Source: Xanthomonas vasicola (lineage in GTDB: Bacteria > Pseudomonadota > Gammaproteobacteria > Xanthomonadales > Xanthomonadaceae). From it: a stretch of 64,000 nucleotides of DNA. How positions within the stretch are numbered: the stretch's first letter is position 1; every line of letters starts with the position of its first letter. Position numbers and translations under genes: made by a program. This document shows, one piece after another, positions 9,493 through 18,853 of this stretch. The DNA lies in assembly GCF_000772705.2 (NCBI RefSeq), contig NZ_JSBW02000047.1, positions 97,611 to 161,610 of the forward strand. The letters run 5' to 3'. The notes beneath the pieces were generated by a model that worked only from the letters and a program-made list of their open reading frames with translations, made no database searches and was not told the origin of the DNA.

Positions 9493-10065
9493 ATGCTCTA
9501 TCTCGCCTCCCGTTCGCCGCGCCGACAAGAACTCCTGCAACGCCTGGATGTGCCGTTCCAGACGTTGCAACTGGATGTGCCCGAGTTGCGCGCAGCCGAT
9601 GAAACGCCCGAACACTATGTGCAGCGCGTCGCGCTGGACAAGGCGCACGCCGGTCTGGCGCTGGTACAGGGCGCCGACCCCGACGCCATCGTGCTGGGCT
9701 CGGATACCGAAGTGGTGTTGGGCGAGCGGGTGTTCGGCAAGCCGGTCGATGTGGACGATGCCATCGCGATGCTGCGCGTTTTGTCCGGGCGCACCCACCA
9801 GGTGCTCACGGCGGTGGTTCTAGTCTGCGCACAGCGCGCGCCGGCGCAGGCACTGGTGGTGTCGGAAGTCACGTTCGACACACTTGATGATGCGCAGATT
9901 GCTGCTTACGCCGCCTGTGGCGAGCCAATGGGCAAGGCCGGCGCGTATGCGATCCAGGGCCGCGCCGAACGCTTCATCCGCCATCTGTCCGGAAGCTATT
10001 CCGGCGTGATGGGATTGCCGCTTTATCACACCTCGCAGTTGCTCACAGCCTTCGGAGCGCATTGA
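9493..10065 (+). CDS. maf: Maf-family nucleotide pyrophosphatase
   Basis: Maf proteins hydrolyse non-canonical or excess nucleoside triphosphates to the monophosphate. The 190-residue product begins [15 protein letters not shown], the classic N-terminal phosphate-binding motif, and has [10 protein letters not shown] with the catalytic Asp, [10 protein letters not shown], and the C-terminal [11 protein letters not shown] and [11 protein letters not shown] blocks. The ATG at 9493 places the motif at residue 1. The family splits into dTTP/UTP-specific and m7GTP-specific members; I do not assign the subtype with certainty. Its TGA overlaps the rng start as TGATG. Confidence 0.93.
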   Translation: MLYLASRSPRRQELLQRLDVPFQTLQLDVPELRAADETPEHYVQRVALDKAHAGLALVQGADPDAIVLGSDTEVVLGERVFGKPVDVDDAIAMLRVLSGRTHQVLTAVVLVCAQRAPAQALVVSEVTFDTLDDAQIAAYAACGEPMGKAGAYAIQGRAERFIRHLSGSYSGVMGLPLYHTSQLLTAFGAH

Positions 10066-11564
10066 TGTCGGAAGAGATTTTGGTCAACGTCACCCCACGT
10101 GAGACCCGTGTGGCGGTGATCGAGAACGGCATGCTGCAGGAGCTGCATATCGAGCGCGGTTGGCGCCGGGGCGTGGTGGGTAATATCTACAAGGGCAAGG
10201 TGCAGCGGGTCATGCCTGGCATGCAGGCTGCCTTCGTTGAAGTAGGGCTGGAGCGTGCCGCGTTTTTGCACGCCAACGATGTGATCCGTCCGGCGCCTGC
10301 GCCGGCCAGCGTGGTTGATACCGAAGAAACCCCGATCCCGCCGCCGCCGGCTGCCTCGGTGCCGATCGTGGAACTGCTGCGCGACGGCCAGGACATCGTG
10401 GTGCAGGTGGTCAAGGACCCGATCGGCACCAAGGGTGCGCGCTTGACCACCCAGATCAGCATTCCGTCGCGCTATCTGGTGCTGCTGCCGCAGTCTAAGG
10501 TGGTCGGGGTGTCAGCACGGATCGAAGACGAGGCCGAGCGCTTGCGCTTGAAGACCATCGTCAGCGAGGTCTCGTCCCAGCATGGCGGCTTCGGCTACAT
10601 CATCCGCACCAATGCCGAAGGCCAGCCGGCCGAGGCGCTGGCCGAGGACATCGCGTACCTGTCGCGGGTCTGGAATGTGGTTGAGCGCCGCGGCCGTGAG
10701 GCGCCGCCGTGCAGCATCATTTATGAAGACCTGAGCCTGCCGCTGCGTGCGGTACGCGACCTGATCCGTCGTGACGTGGAGAAGGTGAAGGTTGATTCCA
10801 ACGAGACCTTCGTGCAATTGGAGGCCTTCGTGGCCAAGTACATGCCGGTGCTGGCCGAGCGGCTGGAGCTGTACACCGGCGACCGGCCGATCTTCGACCT
10901 GTACGGGGTCGAGGACGAGATCGGACGGGCGTTGAACAAGCAGGTGCCGCTCAAATCCGGTGGCTATCTGGTGATCGACCAGACCGAGGCGATGACCACC
11001 ATTGACGTCAACACCGGCTCGTTCGTCGGTCAGCGCAACCTCGAAGAGACCGTGTTCCGCACCAACCTGGAAGCCGCACAGGCGGTGGCGCGGCAGCTGC
11101 GGCTGCGCAATCTGGGCGGCATCATCATCATCGACTTCATCGACATGGACGACCCGGAGCATCGCCGCCAGGTGCTGCGCACGTTGGAGAAGGCACTGGC
11201 ACGCGATCACGCCAAGACCACCGTGTACGAGTTCTCGCCGTTGGGCCTGGTGGAGATGACCCGCAAGCGCACCGTCGAAAGCCTGGAGCGCCAACTCTCG
11301 GAAACCTGCGGCCAATGTGGCGGGCGCGGCACCATCAAGACCGCCGAAACGGTGACCTACGAGATCTTCCGCGAGATCACCCGCGCGGTGCGCCAGTTCG
11401 ATGCGGCGCGCCTGCTGGTCATCGCGTCCTCCAAAGTGGTCGCGCGCATCACCGACGAAGAGTCGGCAGCCGTGGCCGAGCTGGAAGAGTTCCTCGGCAA
11501 GAGCATCCGCTTCCAGTCCGACGACCAGTATCTGCAGGAGCAGTTCGATGTGGTGCTGCTGTGA
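10065..11564 (+). CDS. rng: Ribonuclease G
   Basis: RNase G is the endoribonuclease that matures the 5' end of 16S rRNA and turns over some mRNAs. The 499-residue product has an N-terminal S1 RNA-binding domain (about 40-130, GNIYKGKVQRVMPGMQAAFVEVG split by a Pro-rich insert PIPPPPA), an RNase H-like and DNase I-like catalytic region with the metal-binding aspartates in TIDVNTGSFVG and IIIDFIDMDD, and the CGQCGGRG zinc-link. It lacks the long RNase E C-terminal scaffold, which separates RNase G from RNase E. It overlaps maf by one base (TGATG), so the two are probably co-translated. Confidence 0.96.
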   Translation: MSEEILVNVTPRETRVAVIENGMLQELHIERGWRRGVVGNIYKGKVQRVMPGMQAAFVEVGLERAAFLHANDVIRPAPAPASVVDTEETPIPPPPAASVPIVELLRDGQDIVVQVVKDPIGTKGARLTTQISIPSRYLVLLPQSKVVGVSARIEDEAERLRLKTIVSEVSSQHGGFGYIIRTNAEGQPAEALAEDIAYLSRVWNVVERRGREAPPCSIIYEDLSLPLRAVRDLIRRDVEKVKVDSNETFVQLEAFVAKYMPVLAERLELYTGDRPIFDLYGVEDEIGRALNKQVPLKSGGYLVIDQTEAMTTIDVNTGSFVGQRNLEETVFRTNLEAAQAVARQLRLRNLGGIIIIDFIDMDDPEHRRQVLRTLEKALARDHAKTTVYEFSPLGLVEMTRKRTVESLERQLSETCGQCGGRGTIKTAETVTYEIFREITRAVRQFDAARLLVIASSKVVARITDEESAAVAELEEFLGKSIRFQSDDQYLQEQFDVVLL

Positions 11565-11567
11565 GGC

Positions 11568-11730
11568 CGGGAATCGGGAATCGGGAGTGGGGAATGGATG
11601 TGGAGCAACAGCCGCTCTACGGGACCTTTGGTATCCCTTCTAGTTCGTTGCGCAGGCAGGCGGCTAACTGGTCGTCCGCAAGGGCTGGTGCCCTTACGAT
11701 TGCCTATTCCCCATTCCCCATTCCCAGCCG
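11568..11730. repeat. GGGAATC heptamer repeats flanking the rng-yhdP gap
   Basis: The gap between rng and yhdP is bracketed by heptamers: GGGAATCGGGAATCGGGAG at 11568-11597 and the inverted form ATTCCCCATTCCCCATTCCC at 11701-11730. The two blocks are in opposite orientation and could pair across about 100 bases. Confidence 0.7.
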
Positions 11731-11733
11731 TTA

Positions 11734-14700
11734 ATGCCCACCCCGCTGCGCCGCCGTCTCCGTCTGTTTCGCCGCTATGCCATCACTGCCAGCGCGCTTG
11801 CGCTGGTGGCGGTCGCGTTGTTGGTGGGCGCGGCCAGCCAGGCGCTGCCGTTGGCCGAGGAACACCCGCAGCAGATTGCGCAGTGGCTGAGCCAGCGTGC
11901 CGGTCAGCCGATTGCGTTCGACCGGCTGCAGACCGAATGGACCCGGCGCGGTCCGCTATTGCGGCTGGATGGCTTGCGCATCGGTCCGCAAGGCGAGGTG
12001 CGCGTCGGCCAGGCCGAGGTGCTGCTGGCGATGTACGCCGGGCTGTTGCCGGGCCATTCGCTGACCGAAATACGCCTGCGTGGCCTGGCGCTAACCTTGC
12101 AACGCAGCGACGACGGGGTATGGTCGGTGCGGGGCATGCCCAGCGGCGGGAACTCCGATCCGCTGGATGCGCTGCGCCGGCTTGGCGAGATCCAACTGGC
12201 CGAAGCGCGCCTGCATGTGGCCGCGCCATCGATCGGCCTGGATACCACGCTGCCGCGCATTGACCTGCGCCTGCGCGTTAGCGGATCCACCGTGAAGGTG
12301 GGCAGCCGTAGCTGGATCGATCTCAAGCGCGCGCCGCTGACGGCGGTGCTGGAATTCGACCGCGACAGTGGCGACGGTAGTGCTTACGCGCAAGCCGACC
12401 CGGCCGACCTGTCGGCATGGGCGTCGCTGCTGCAGTTCGGCGGCATGCGCGTGGATGGCGGTGGCGGGCGCGTGCAGGCCTGGGCGCAACTGCGTTCACG
12501 CCGGATCGCTGCGGTAAGCGTGGATGCCGACCTGCAGCAGCTGCGCCTGTCCGGGGCCGCACTGCCAGGCGAGACCGCGCGGCGCACGCTCACCTGGGAG
12601 CGGCTGCAGGCGCGCGCGCGCTGGCAGACCATCGACGGCGGCTGGCGGGTGGACGCGCCGCTGTTGCGCTTGGGCCAGGCAGCGCAACTGCAGCACCTGG
12701 ATGGGCTGAGCATTGCCGGCGGGCGCCGCTATGCGGTGATGGGCAAGCATGTCGACGTCTCTGGCCTGATCGCCGCGGCCGCGCTGAGCGAGCAGTTGTC
12801 GCCTGCCTTGCGGCGCTGGCTGAGCCTGTCCAAGCCGCAGCTGCGCGTGGCCGACCTGCAGGTCGCCGGCGAGCAAGGCGGCGCGATGCGCGCGCAGGGC
12901 CAGATCGAAGAGTTGGGGTTTCTGCCGGTGGGCAATGCGCCGGGCATCAGCGGCCTGCGCGGCACGATCGATGGCGATGCGCAGGGCGTGGAACTGGACC
13001 CCGCACCCGACGCCACGCTGCGCTTCGATTGGCCAACCGGCTTTGGCGTGGTGCATGAGATTCAACTGGCCGGCAAGATCGTCGGCTGGCGCGAAGGCGC
13101 TGGCTGGCAGGTCGCCACCCCGGCGCTGCGTGTGCAGGGCAAGGATTACGGCGCCAACGTGCGCGGCGGGCTGTGGTTCCAGGGCGATGGCAGCCGCCCG
13201 CGCATGCAACTGGCGGCCCAACTGGACGATGTGGCGGTGCCGGTGGCGCGCAAGTTCTGGATCCGCTCCAAGATGAGCGAGGCCGCCATCGACTGGCTCG
13301 ACATGGCCGTGGCCGGCGGCACCGTCACCGGCGGCACTGGCCTGGTCAGCGGCGATCTGGACGACTGGCCGTTCGACGATAACGACGGGCGCTTCGAAGC
13401 ATTCGGGCAGATTCGCGATGGCGTGATCCGCTTCCAGCCGGACTGGCCGGCGATGGAGCAGGTCCAGGCGCACCTGAGTTTTATCGGCAAGGGTTTTTCG
13501 CTGCAGGGGCAGGGCGACCTTGCGGGCACCCCGATTGCGCAGCTGGACGCGGGCATCCCCAGTTTCGCCACGTCCGAACTTTATGTCCGCGCCTCCACCC
13601 AGGCCGACGCAGCGCAGTTGCTCGGCATGCTGCGCAAGAGCCCGCTGGAGCGCCGCTATGGCGACACCTTGCGCAATCTCACCGTATCCGGCCCGGCTGC
13701 GGTGACCTTCGATCTGCTGCGTCCCCTGCGCACCCATGGCGTTGGCGGCCATCTGCAGGGCACGGTGGCATTGCAAGGTGCCAAGCTGGCCGATGCACGC
13801 TGGGATCTGGCGTTCGACCAGGTCAGCGGGCAGGCCGAGTACCGCGACACCGGTTTTGCCGCCGAGCAGTTGAGCGTGCAGCACGAGGGGCGCAGCGGCG
13901 AGTTGTCGTTGCGCGCCGGCGGGTTGGTGCAGGACCCCAAGCAGGCCTTCGAAGCACGTCTTGGCGCCGCCCTGGATGCCAAGGAATTGTTCGACCGCGC
14001 ACCGCAGATGGAGTGGCTGCGCCCGTACGTGCATGGCAGCGCGCCCTGGCAGGTCAGCGTGGACGTGCCGCTGCCGCCACCGGGGCAGACCACTGCCAAT
14101 GCGATGCTGACGCTACGGTCTAACTTGATCGGCACCACGCTGGACCTGCCAGCGCCGCTGGACAAGGCAGCCAGCCAGCCACTGGACACCCGGGTCAAGG
14201 TGGCGCTGCCGTTGGGCGATGGCGATATCGATGTGGCCTTCGGCAAGCTGGTGGCGCTCAAGGCCAGCAGCCATGGCGAGCAGACTGGCGTGCGTGTGGT
14301 GATGGGCACCGATACCGTCACCGAACGGCCGCCGGCCAACGGGTTGGTGGTCACGGGTCGCGCCGCTTCGCTGGATGCGATCGACTGGATCAGCCTGGCG
14401 CGCAGCACCAGCAGTGATACAGACATGCCGCCACCGCCCGGCCAGCCGGCCATTTCCAAGAAAGACGCGATGCCGTTGCAGGAGGTGGACGTGCAGGCGG
14501 ACCGCTTGCTGATGATCGGCGGCGTGTTCCCGCAAACGCGCCTGCGCCTGCGCCCCACCCGCGATGCGGTAGCGGTGACGCTGGAGGGCCCCTCGCTGGC
14601 CGGCCAACTCACCGTGCCCACCGCCGATGGTGCAACCGTGCAGGGCAAGTTGAAGACCGTGCATTGGCAGCCGGTGGCGGCGCCGGCCGCGCCGGCCGCG

Positions 14701-15651
14701 CCAGAACCCGGCGATCCGCTGGCCGGCGCGTTGCCGGAACCTGCGCGTCGCGCCGTGGCCGAATTCGACCCGGTGTCGATCCCGCCGCTGTCACTGGATA
14801 TCGACGATCTGCAGATCGGCAAAATGACCTTCGGTGCGGCCACCCTGCGTAGCAGCCGGCTCACCGATGGCATGCAGGTAGATCAGCTGCAGCTGCGCTC
14901 GGACGACCAGAACATCGGCCTCACCGGTGCCTGGCGCGGCAAGGGCGACGCAGCCACGACGCGCCTGTCGGCGCGTGTGGACAGCCGCAACCTGGGCAAT
15001 CTGCTGCAGAACCTCACCCTGGGCGGCCAGCTGCGCGGCGGCGAAGGGGAGCTGGAACTCAATGCTGGCTGGGAAGGCTCGCCAACTGGCTTTGCGCTCG
15101 GCTCGCTGGAAGGCAACCTCAAGGTTGAGGTGCGTAATGGCCAGTTGCTGGAAGTGGACCCGGGCGCCGGCCGCGTGCTCGGCCTGCTGAGCGTGGCGCA
15201 GCTACCGCGCCGCTTGATGTTCGACTTCCGCGATTTCTTCTCCAAGGGTCTGGCGTTCAACAAGCTGGCCGGCGAAGTGCGCTTCGGTGAAGGCTTCGCG
15301 CGCACCGATGCCATCCGCATCGAAGGCCCGGCTGCCGATATCGCCATCCGCGGGCAGACCGACTTGCGCGCGCAGACCTTCGATCAAACCGTCGACGTGA
15401 ACCCCAAAGCCGGCAACCTGCTGACGGTGGTCGGCGCAGTTGCCGGCGGCCCGGTGGGTGCGGCAGTCGGCGCGGCGGCCAACGCGGTGCTCGGCAAACC
15501 GCTGGGTGCGATCGGTGCCAAGACCTATCACGTCACCGGGCCGTGGAAAGATCCGCAGGTGGACGTGGTGGAGCGCGAGGCGCGCGAGCGGGCGCCGAGC
15601 AAACCGGCCGCGCCAGCCAAGTCCGGCAAGGCAGATCCCACGCTGCGCTGA
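11734..15651 (+). CDS. yhdP: YhdP-family AsmA-like phospholipid transport protein
   Basis: YhdP is a very long inner-membrane-anchored protein that spans the periplasm and, with TamB and YdbH, moves phospholipids to the outer membrane. The 1,305-residue product has a short basic N-terminus, one membrane helix (about 18-36, ITASALALVAVALLVGAAS), a long repetitive beta-rich body (DUF3971-like), and a C-terminal AsmA-type domain (about 1090-1260) with RNGQLLEVDPGAGRVLGLLSVAQLPRR and AGPVGAAVGAAANAVL-like helices. The length matches the family. It starts four bases after a heptamer repeat block, so its promoter may lie in the 170-base gap or in rng. It converges with the DUF6065 gene five bases after its stop. 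Confidence 0.93.
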   Translation: MPTPLRRRLRLFRRYAITASALALVAVALLVGAASQALPLAEEHPQQIAQWLSQRAGQPIAFDRLQTEWTRRGPLLRLDGLRIGPQGEVRVGQAEVLLAMYAGLLPGHSLTEIRLRGLALTLQRSDDGVWSVRGMPSGGNSDPLDALRRLGEIQLAEARLHVAAPSIGLDTTLPRIDLRLRVSGSTVKVGSRSWIDLKRAPLTAVLEFDRDSGDGSAYAQADPADLSAWASLLQFGGMRVDGGGGRVQAWAQLRSRRIAAVSVDADLQQLRLSGAALPGETARRTLTWERLQARARWQTIDGGWRVDAPLLRLGQAAQLQHLDGLSIAGGRRYAVMGKHVDVSGLIAAAALSEQLSPALRRWLSLSKPQLRVADLQVAGEQGGAMRAQGQIEELGFLPVGNAPGISGLRGTIDGDAQGVELDPAPDATLRFDWPTGFGVVHEIQLAGKIVGWREGAGWQVATPALRVQGKDYGANVRGGLWFQGDGSRPRMQLAAQLDDVAVPVARKFWIRSKMSEAAIDWLDMAVAGGTVTGGTGLVSGDLDDWPFDDNDGRFEAFGQIRDGVIRFQPDWPAMEQVQAHLSFIGKGFSLQGQGDLAGTPIAQLDAGIPSFATSELYVRASTQADAAQLLGMLRKSPLERRYGDTLRNLTVSGPAAVTFDLLRPLRTHGVGGHLQGTVALQGAKLADARWDLAFDQVSGQAEYRDTGFAAEQLSVQHEGRSGELSLRAGGLVQDPKQAFEARLGAALDAKELFDRAPQMEWLRPYVHGSAPWQVSVDVPLPPPGQTTANAMLTLRSNLIGTTLDLPAPLDKAASQPLDTRVKVALPLGDGDIDVAFGKLVALKASSHGEQTGVRVVMGTDTVTERPPANGLVVTGRAASLDAIDWISLARSTSSDTDMPPPPGQPAISKKDAMPLQEVDVQADRLLMIGGVFPQTRLRLRPTRDAVAVTLEGPSLAGQLTVPTADGATVQGKLKTVHWQPVAAPAAPAAPEPGDPLAGALPEPARRAVAEFDPVSIPPLSLDIDDLQIGKMTFGAATLRSSRLTDGMQVDQLQLRSDDQNIGLTGAWRGKGDAATTRLSARVDSRNLGNLLQNLTLGGQLRGGEGELELNAGWEGSPTGFALGSLEGNLKVEVRNGQLLEVDPGAGRVLGLLSVAQLPRRLMFDFRDFFSKGLAFNKLAGEVRFGEGFARTDAIRIEGPAADIAIRGQTDLRAQTFDQTVDVNPKAGNLLTVVGAVAGGPVGAAVGAAANAVLGKPLGAIGAKTYHVTGPWKDPQVDVVEREARERAPSKPAAPAKSGKADPTLR

Positions 15652-15656
15652 CACAC

Positions 15657-16412
15657 TTAGCCGGCGGGCGTGTCATCGCTGCCGGCACGCGTAAACACCG
15701 GCAGCCGCAGCCGCGAACGATGCCCCGGCACTGGCGGCTGCTCGGGTGCGGCCACGCCAAGAAAATAGCCGCGCTGCCATTTTTCGCGCGCTGCCGCCGA
15801 TTGCGCATCGGGCAATTCATCCAGAAAGCGCGTGCGGCTGTGGGTCCAGTCGGCATGTTGCTGCGCCAGCCGCGGCGCTTCGGAAAGCGGCTTCCATTGC
15901 GGCTGCACCTGCTCGATCAACTGGCGCTGCAGCGGGAACAGATGACAGAACGGCTCGCCCGCCTCGAAGCGCACCCGCCCGGGCCGGGTGAAACGCCAGT
16001 TCATGGTGAAGGTGTGCGGGCTCCAGTCGGTTTCCACCATGCCGCTCAGCGCGCCGATGCCGTCTTTTGGCTGATTCAACGGGCCGGTGACGAACAGGTC
16101 GATGCCGGTGTCGGTGCGGAACAGGCACGGCACATGGAAGGTCAGCACGCCATAGCCGAAGTGGCTGATCGCCGGTGGTGCATGCGTGCCTGCATCGGCG
16201 GTGATGGTGATCGCCGCCAGCGCGTCGCTGCCGTCCCAGCTGGCCTCGAAGCCGGACTGGCACAGCAGCTCCCAGCCATGCGCGTTGGCAATCGCCAGCG
16301 GCAGGCAGCGGTAGGCGTAGCGCTGGTCGGTGGCGTCCATCCACGCGCGCTCATGCGGGGCCGGGCGGATGTCCAGCGTGTGGCCGTCCAGAACGTGGGC
16401 GATGAGCTTCAT
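15657..16412 (-). CDS. DUF6065 family protein
   Basis: Cytosolic-looking protein of about 251 residues with no signal peptide or membrane helix. It starts MKLIAHVLDGHTLDIRPAP and carries RYAYRCLPLAIANAHGWELL, FVTGPLNQPKDGIGALSGMVETDW and FEAGEPFCHLFP, which are characteristic of DUF6065. The biochemical role of the family is unknown. An alternative ATG at 16460 would add 16 residues; family resemblance favours 16412, but neither has a strong Shine-Dalgarno. It sits antisense between yhdP and tldD, genes that are close neighbours in many gammaproteobacteria. Confidence 0.8.
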   Translation of the reverse strand: MKLIAHVLDGHTLDIRPAPHERAWMDATDQRYAYRCLPLAIANAHGWELLCQSGFEASWDGSDALAAITITADAGTHAPPAISHFGYGVLTFHVPCLFRTDTGIDLFVTGPLNQPKDGIGALSGMVETDWSPHTFTMNWRFTRPGRVRFEAGEPFCHLFPLQRQLIEQVQPQWKPLSEAPRLAQQHADWTHSRTRFLDELPDAQSAAAREKWQRGYFLGVAAPEQPPVPGHRSRLRLPVFTRAGSDDTPAG

Positions 16413-16510
16413 GCGCGGGTGATCGGTGAAGAGCTGGCTGGCGATGATAGCTGCGCGCATGTTCAGCGGAACGACTTGTCTCCCCGGCGCGTGGGCCCCA
16501 TCCTGACCAC

Positions 16511-17956
16511 ATGACCGATAACGCTCTCACTTTGGCCGAAACCCGGCTGCTGCTTCCTTCCGGCCTGGATGCCGGCCATCTCGACCGCACCTTCGGCGCC
16601 CTGCTGGGCCCGGGCATCGACTTCGGCGACCTGTATTTTCAGCATTCGCGGCGCGAGAGCTGGAGCGTGGAAGACGGCATCGTCAAGGACGGTGCGCATT
16701 CCATCGAACAAGGCGTCGGCGTGCGCGCGATCGCTGGCGAGAAAACCGGTTTTGCCTATTCCGACGACATCCATCGCGATGCGCTGCTGGAAGCGGCGCA
16801 GTCTGCGCGCGCGATCTCGCGCGAGGGCGGGGCGCAATCCACGCGCTCGCTGGTGCGTGGCAATAGCCGTGCGCTGTATGCGGCCACCGACCCGATCGAC
16901 GACATGGACAGCGCCACCAAGGTGGACCTGTTGCGCCGCATCGACCAGTACGTGCGCGCTGCCGACCCGCGCGTCAAGCAGGTGATGGTGAGCCTGTCGG
17001 GCGGCGTGGATACGGTGCTGATCGCCCGCAGCGACGGCGTGCTGGCGGCCGATGTGCGCCCGCTGGTGCGCTTGAACGTGCAAGTGATTGTCGAACAGGG
17101 TGGGCGCCGCGAATCCGGTTATTCCGGCGGCGGCGGGCGTTACGGCTATGCCGAACTGTTTGCCGACGGCCGCCCGGAAGGCTTCGCCCGCGAAGCGCTG
17201 CGTCAGGCGTTGGTGAATCTGGACGCGATCCCCGCACCGGCCGGCGTAATGCCGGTGGTGCTCGGCCCAGGCTGGCCTGGCGTGCTGTTGCACGAAGCGG
17301 TGGGCCACGGTCTGGAAGGCGACTTCAATCGCAAGGGCACCAGCGTCTATGCCGGGCGCATGGGCGAGCGCGTGGCATCGCCGGGCGTGACCATCGTCGA
17401 TGACGGCACCCTGGATGGCCGTCGCGGCTCGCTCAACATCGACGACGAAGGCACACCGAGTCAGTGCACCACGCTGATTGAAGACGGCGTGCTGGTGGGC
17501 TACATGCAGGACACCCACAACGCGCGCCTGATGGGCGTGGCGCCCACCGGCAACGGCCGCCGCGAATCGTTTGCGCACCTGACCATGCCGCGCATGACCA
17601 ACACCTACATGCGCGCCGGCCAGCATGACCCGGAAGAGATGATCCGTTCGGTCAAGAAGGGCATTTACGCGGTGAATTTCGGCGGCGGCCAGGTCGATAT
17701 CACCAGCGGCAAGTACGTGTTCTCGGCCACCGAGGCTTACCTGATCGAAGACGGCAAGGTCACCGCGCCGGTCAAGGGCGCCACCTTGATCGGCAATGGC
17801 CCAGAGACCATGCAGAAAGTGCGCATGATCGGCAACGACCTGGCCTTGGACGAAGGCGTGGGCGTGTGCGGCAAGGACGGGCAGAGCGTGCCGGTCGGCG
17901 TCGGCCAGCCCTCGCTGCTGATCGACGGCATTACGGTTGGCGGAACGCAGGCCTGA
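16511..17956 (+). CDS. tldD: Metalloprotease TldD
   Basis: TldD is the catalytic subunit of the TldD/TldE zinc protease that trims unfolded peptides and matures some microcins and RiPPs. The 481-residue product carries the diagnostic [11 protein letters not shown] (zinc HExxxH at 261-266) followed by [15 protein letters not shown], and ends in the typical [23 protein letters not shown]. The partner pmbA (tldE) is encoded 0.9 kb downstream on the same strand, separated by the opposite-strand darP. All residues expected for activity are present. Confidence 0.97.
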   Translation: MTDNALTLAETRLLLPSGLDAGHLDRTFGALLGPGIDFGDLYFQHSRRESWSVEDGIVKDGAHSIEQGVGVRAIAGEKTGFAYSDDIHRDALLEAAQSARAISREGGAQSTRSLVRGNSRALYAATDPIDDMDSATKVDLLRRIDQYVRAADPRVKQVMVSLSGGVDTVLIARSDGVLAADVRPLVRLNVQVIVEQGGRRESGYSGGGGRYGYAELFADGRPEGFAREALRQALVNLDAIPAPAGVMPVVLGPGWPGVLLHEAVGHGLEGDFNRKGTSVYAGRMGERVASPGVTIVDDGTLDGRRGSLNIDDEGTPSQCTTLIEDGVLVGYMQDTHNARLMGVAPTGNGRRESFAHLTMPRMTNTYMRAGQHDPEEMIRSVKKGIYAVNFGGGQVDITSGKYVFSATEAYLIEDGKVTAPVKGATLIGNGPETMQKVRMIGNDLALDEGVGVCGKDGQSVPVGVGQPSLLIDGITVGGTQA

Positions 17957-17963
17957 GATGCGG

Positions 17964-18190
17964 AGATTTGGGAATCGGGATTTGGAATTCGCAACGGCAG
18001 GAGCGCAAAGCAGTGCGTCGGGCCTTTGCCGTTTGCCGGTTCAGCAGAGGGGAATCGGGAGTCAGGATTTGGGATTGGCAACGGCTGGCACCGCCGTTGC
18101 CTCGATTGATGGATCGGGCGGATCCCTACTCGTCGTCTTCCGACGCCGATTCGCCGTCTTCCAATCCCAAATCCGCACTCTCCAATCCCT
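17964..18190. repeat. Heptamer repeat clusters at the tldD-darP junction
   Basis: Three blocks of GGGAATC/GGGATTT heptamers lie at about 17964-17990, 18048-18078 and 18159-18190, the last in the opposite orientation. The third lies inside darP and encodes part of its C-terminal tail (residues around [11 protein letters not shown]). Confidence 0.7.
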
Positions 18191-18707
18191 GCTCTTGCGA
18201 CAGGTCGCGCAGCACCTGGAACAGTTCGCGGTAGGCGCGCGGGGGCTTGTTCTTGGCGCGTTCGTGGATCGCGTTGCGCACCAGCTGACGCAGTTGCTGG
18301 CGGTCGGCGGCCGGGTAGGCTTCCAGCAGTTCGGCCAGCGCCACGTCGCCGTCGGCGAGCAGGCGCTCGCGCCAGCGCTCGACCCGGTGAATCGCCGCCA
18401 CTTCGCGGCGCGCGGTGTCGCTGTTTGCATCCAGTGCATCGCGGATCGCTGCCAGGGTCTCGTCGTCCTCGCGGCGCATATGCTTGGCCAGAAATGCCAG
18501 CTGCCGCTTGTGCGCGATATGCGAGGTGATGCGCTTGCTCTCTTCGATATGCGGGATCAGCGACTCGGGCACCGGCAGCTTGGCCAATTGCGCCGGGGTC
18601 AGCGCGACCAGCTTCTCGCCCAGGTCGAAAATCTCGAGCGCTTCGCGCCGCTGCTGGCTACGGCTGGCGCCGCGAAATTCACCGGTGTCTTCATCGCGTC
18701 CGCGCAT
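18126..18707 (-). CDS. darP: Ribosome biogenesis factor DarP (YjgA/DUF615)
   Basis: DarP binds pre-50S particles and assists late maturation around the peptidyl-transferase centre. The 193-residue protein begins [23 protein letters not shown], has the DUF615 core [20 protein letters not shown] and [19 protein letters not shown], and a basic [18 protein letters not shown] segment. The ATG at 18707 removes an unconserved 23-residue extension. The last 25 or so residues ([22 protein letters not shown]) fall partly within a heptamer repeat and are probably a recent, non-conserved tail. It is convergent with tldD and divergent from pmbA. Confidence 0.93.
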   Translation of the reverse strand: MRGRDEDTGEFRGASRSQQRREALEIFDLGEKLVALTPAQLAKLPVPESLIPHIEESKRITSHIAHKRQLAFLAKHMRREDDETLAAIRDALDANSDTARREVAAIHRVERWRERLLADGDVALAELLEAYPAADRQQLRQLVRNAIHERAKNKPPRAYRELFQVLRDLSQEQGLESADLGLEDGESASEDDE

Positions 18708-18853
18708 TGCCACTACATCCCGAAACCTGGTTGATAAACATCTCCGGCCTTGAACGGCCGGGCGTCGGCGGAACATTCCGCACTGAATTCAAACACTCCG
18801 GCCCCGGATGGCCGGGCTTTCGCGGACGGATCCGCGTTCCCAAGGATAAAGCA

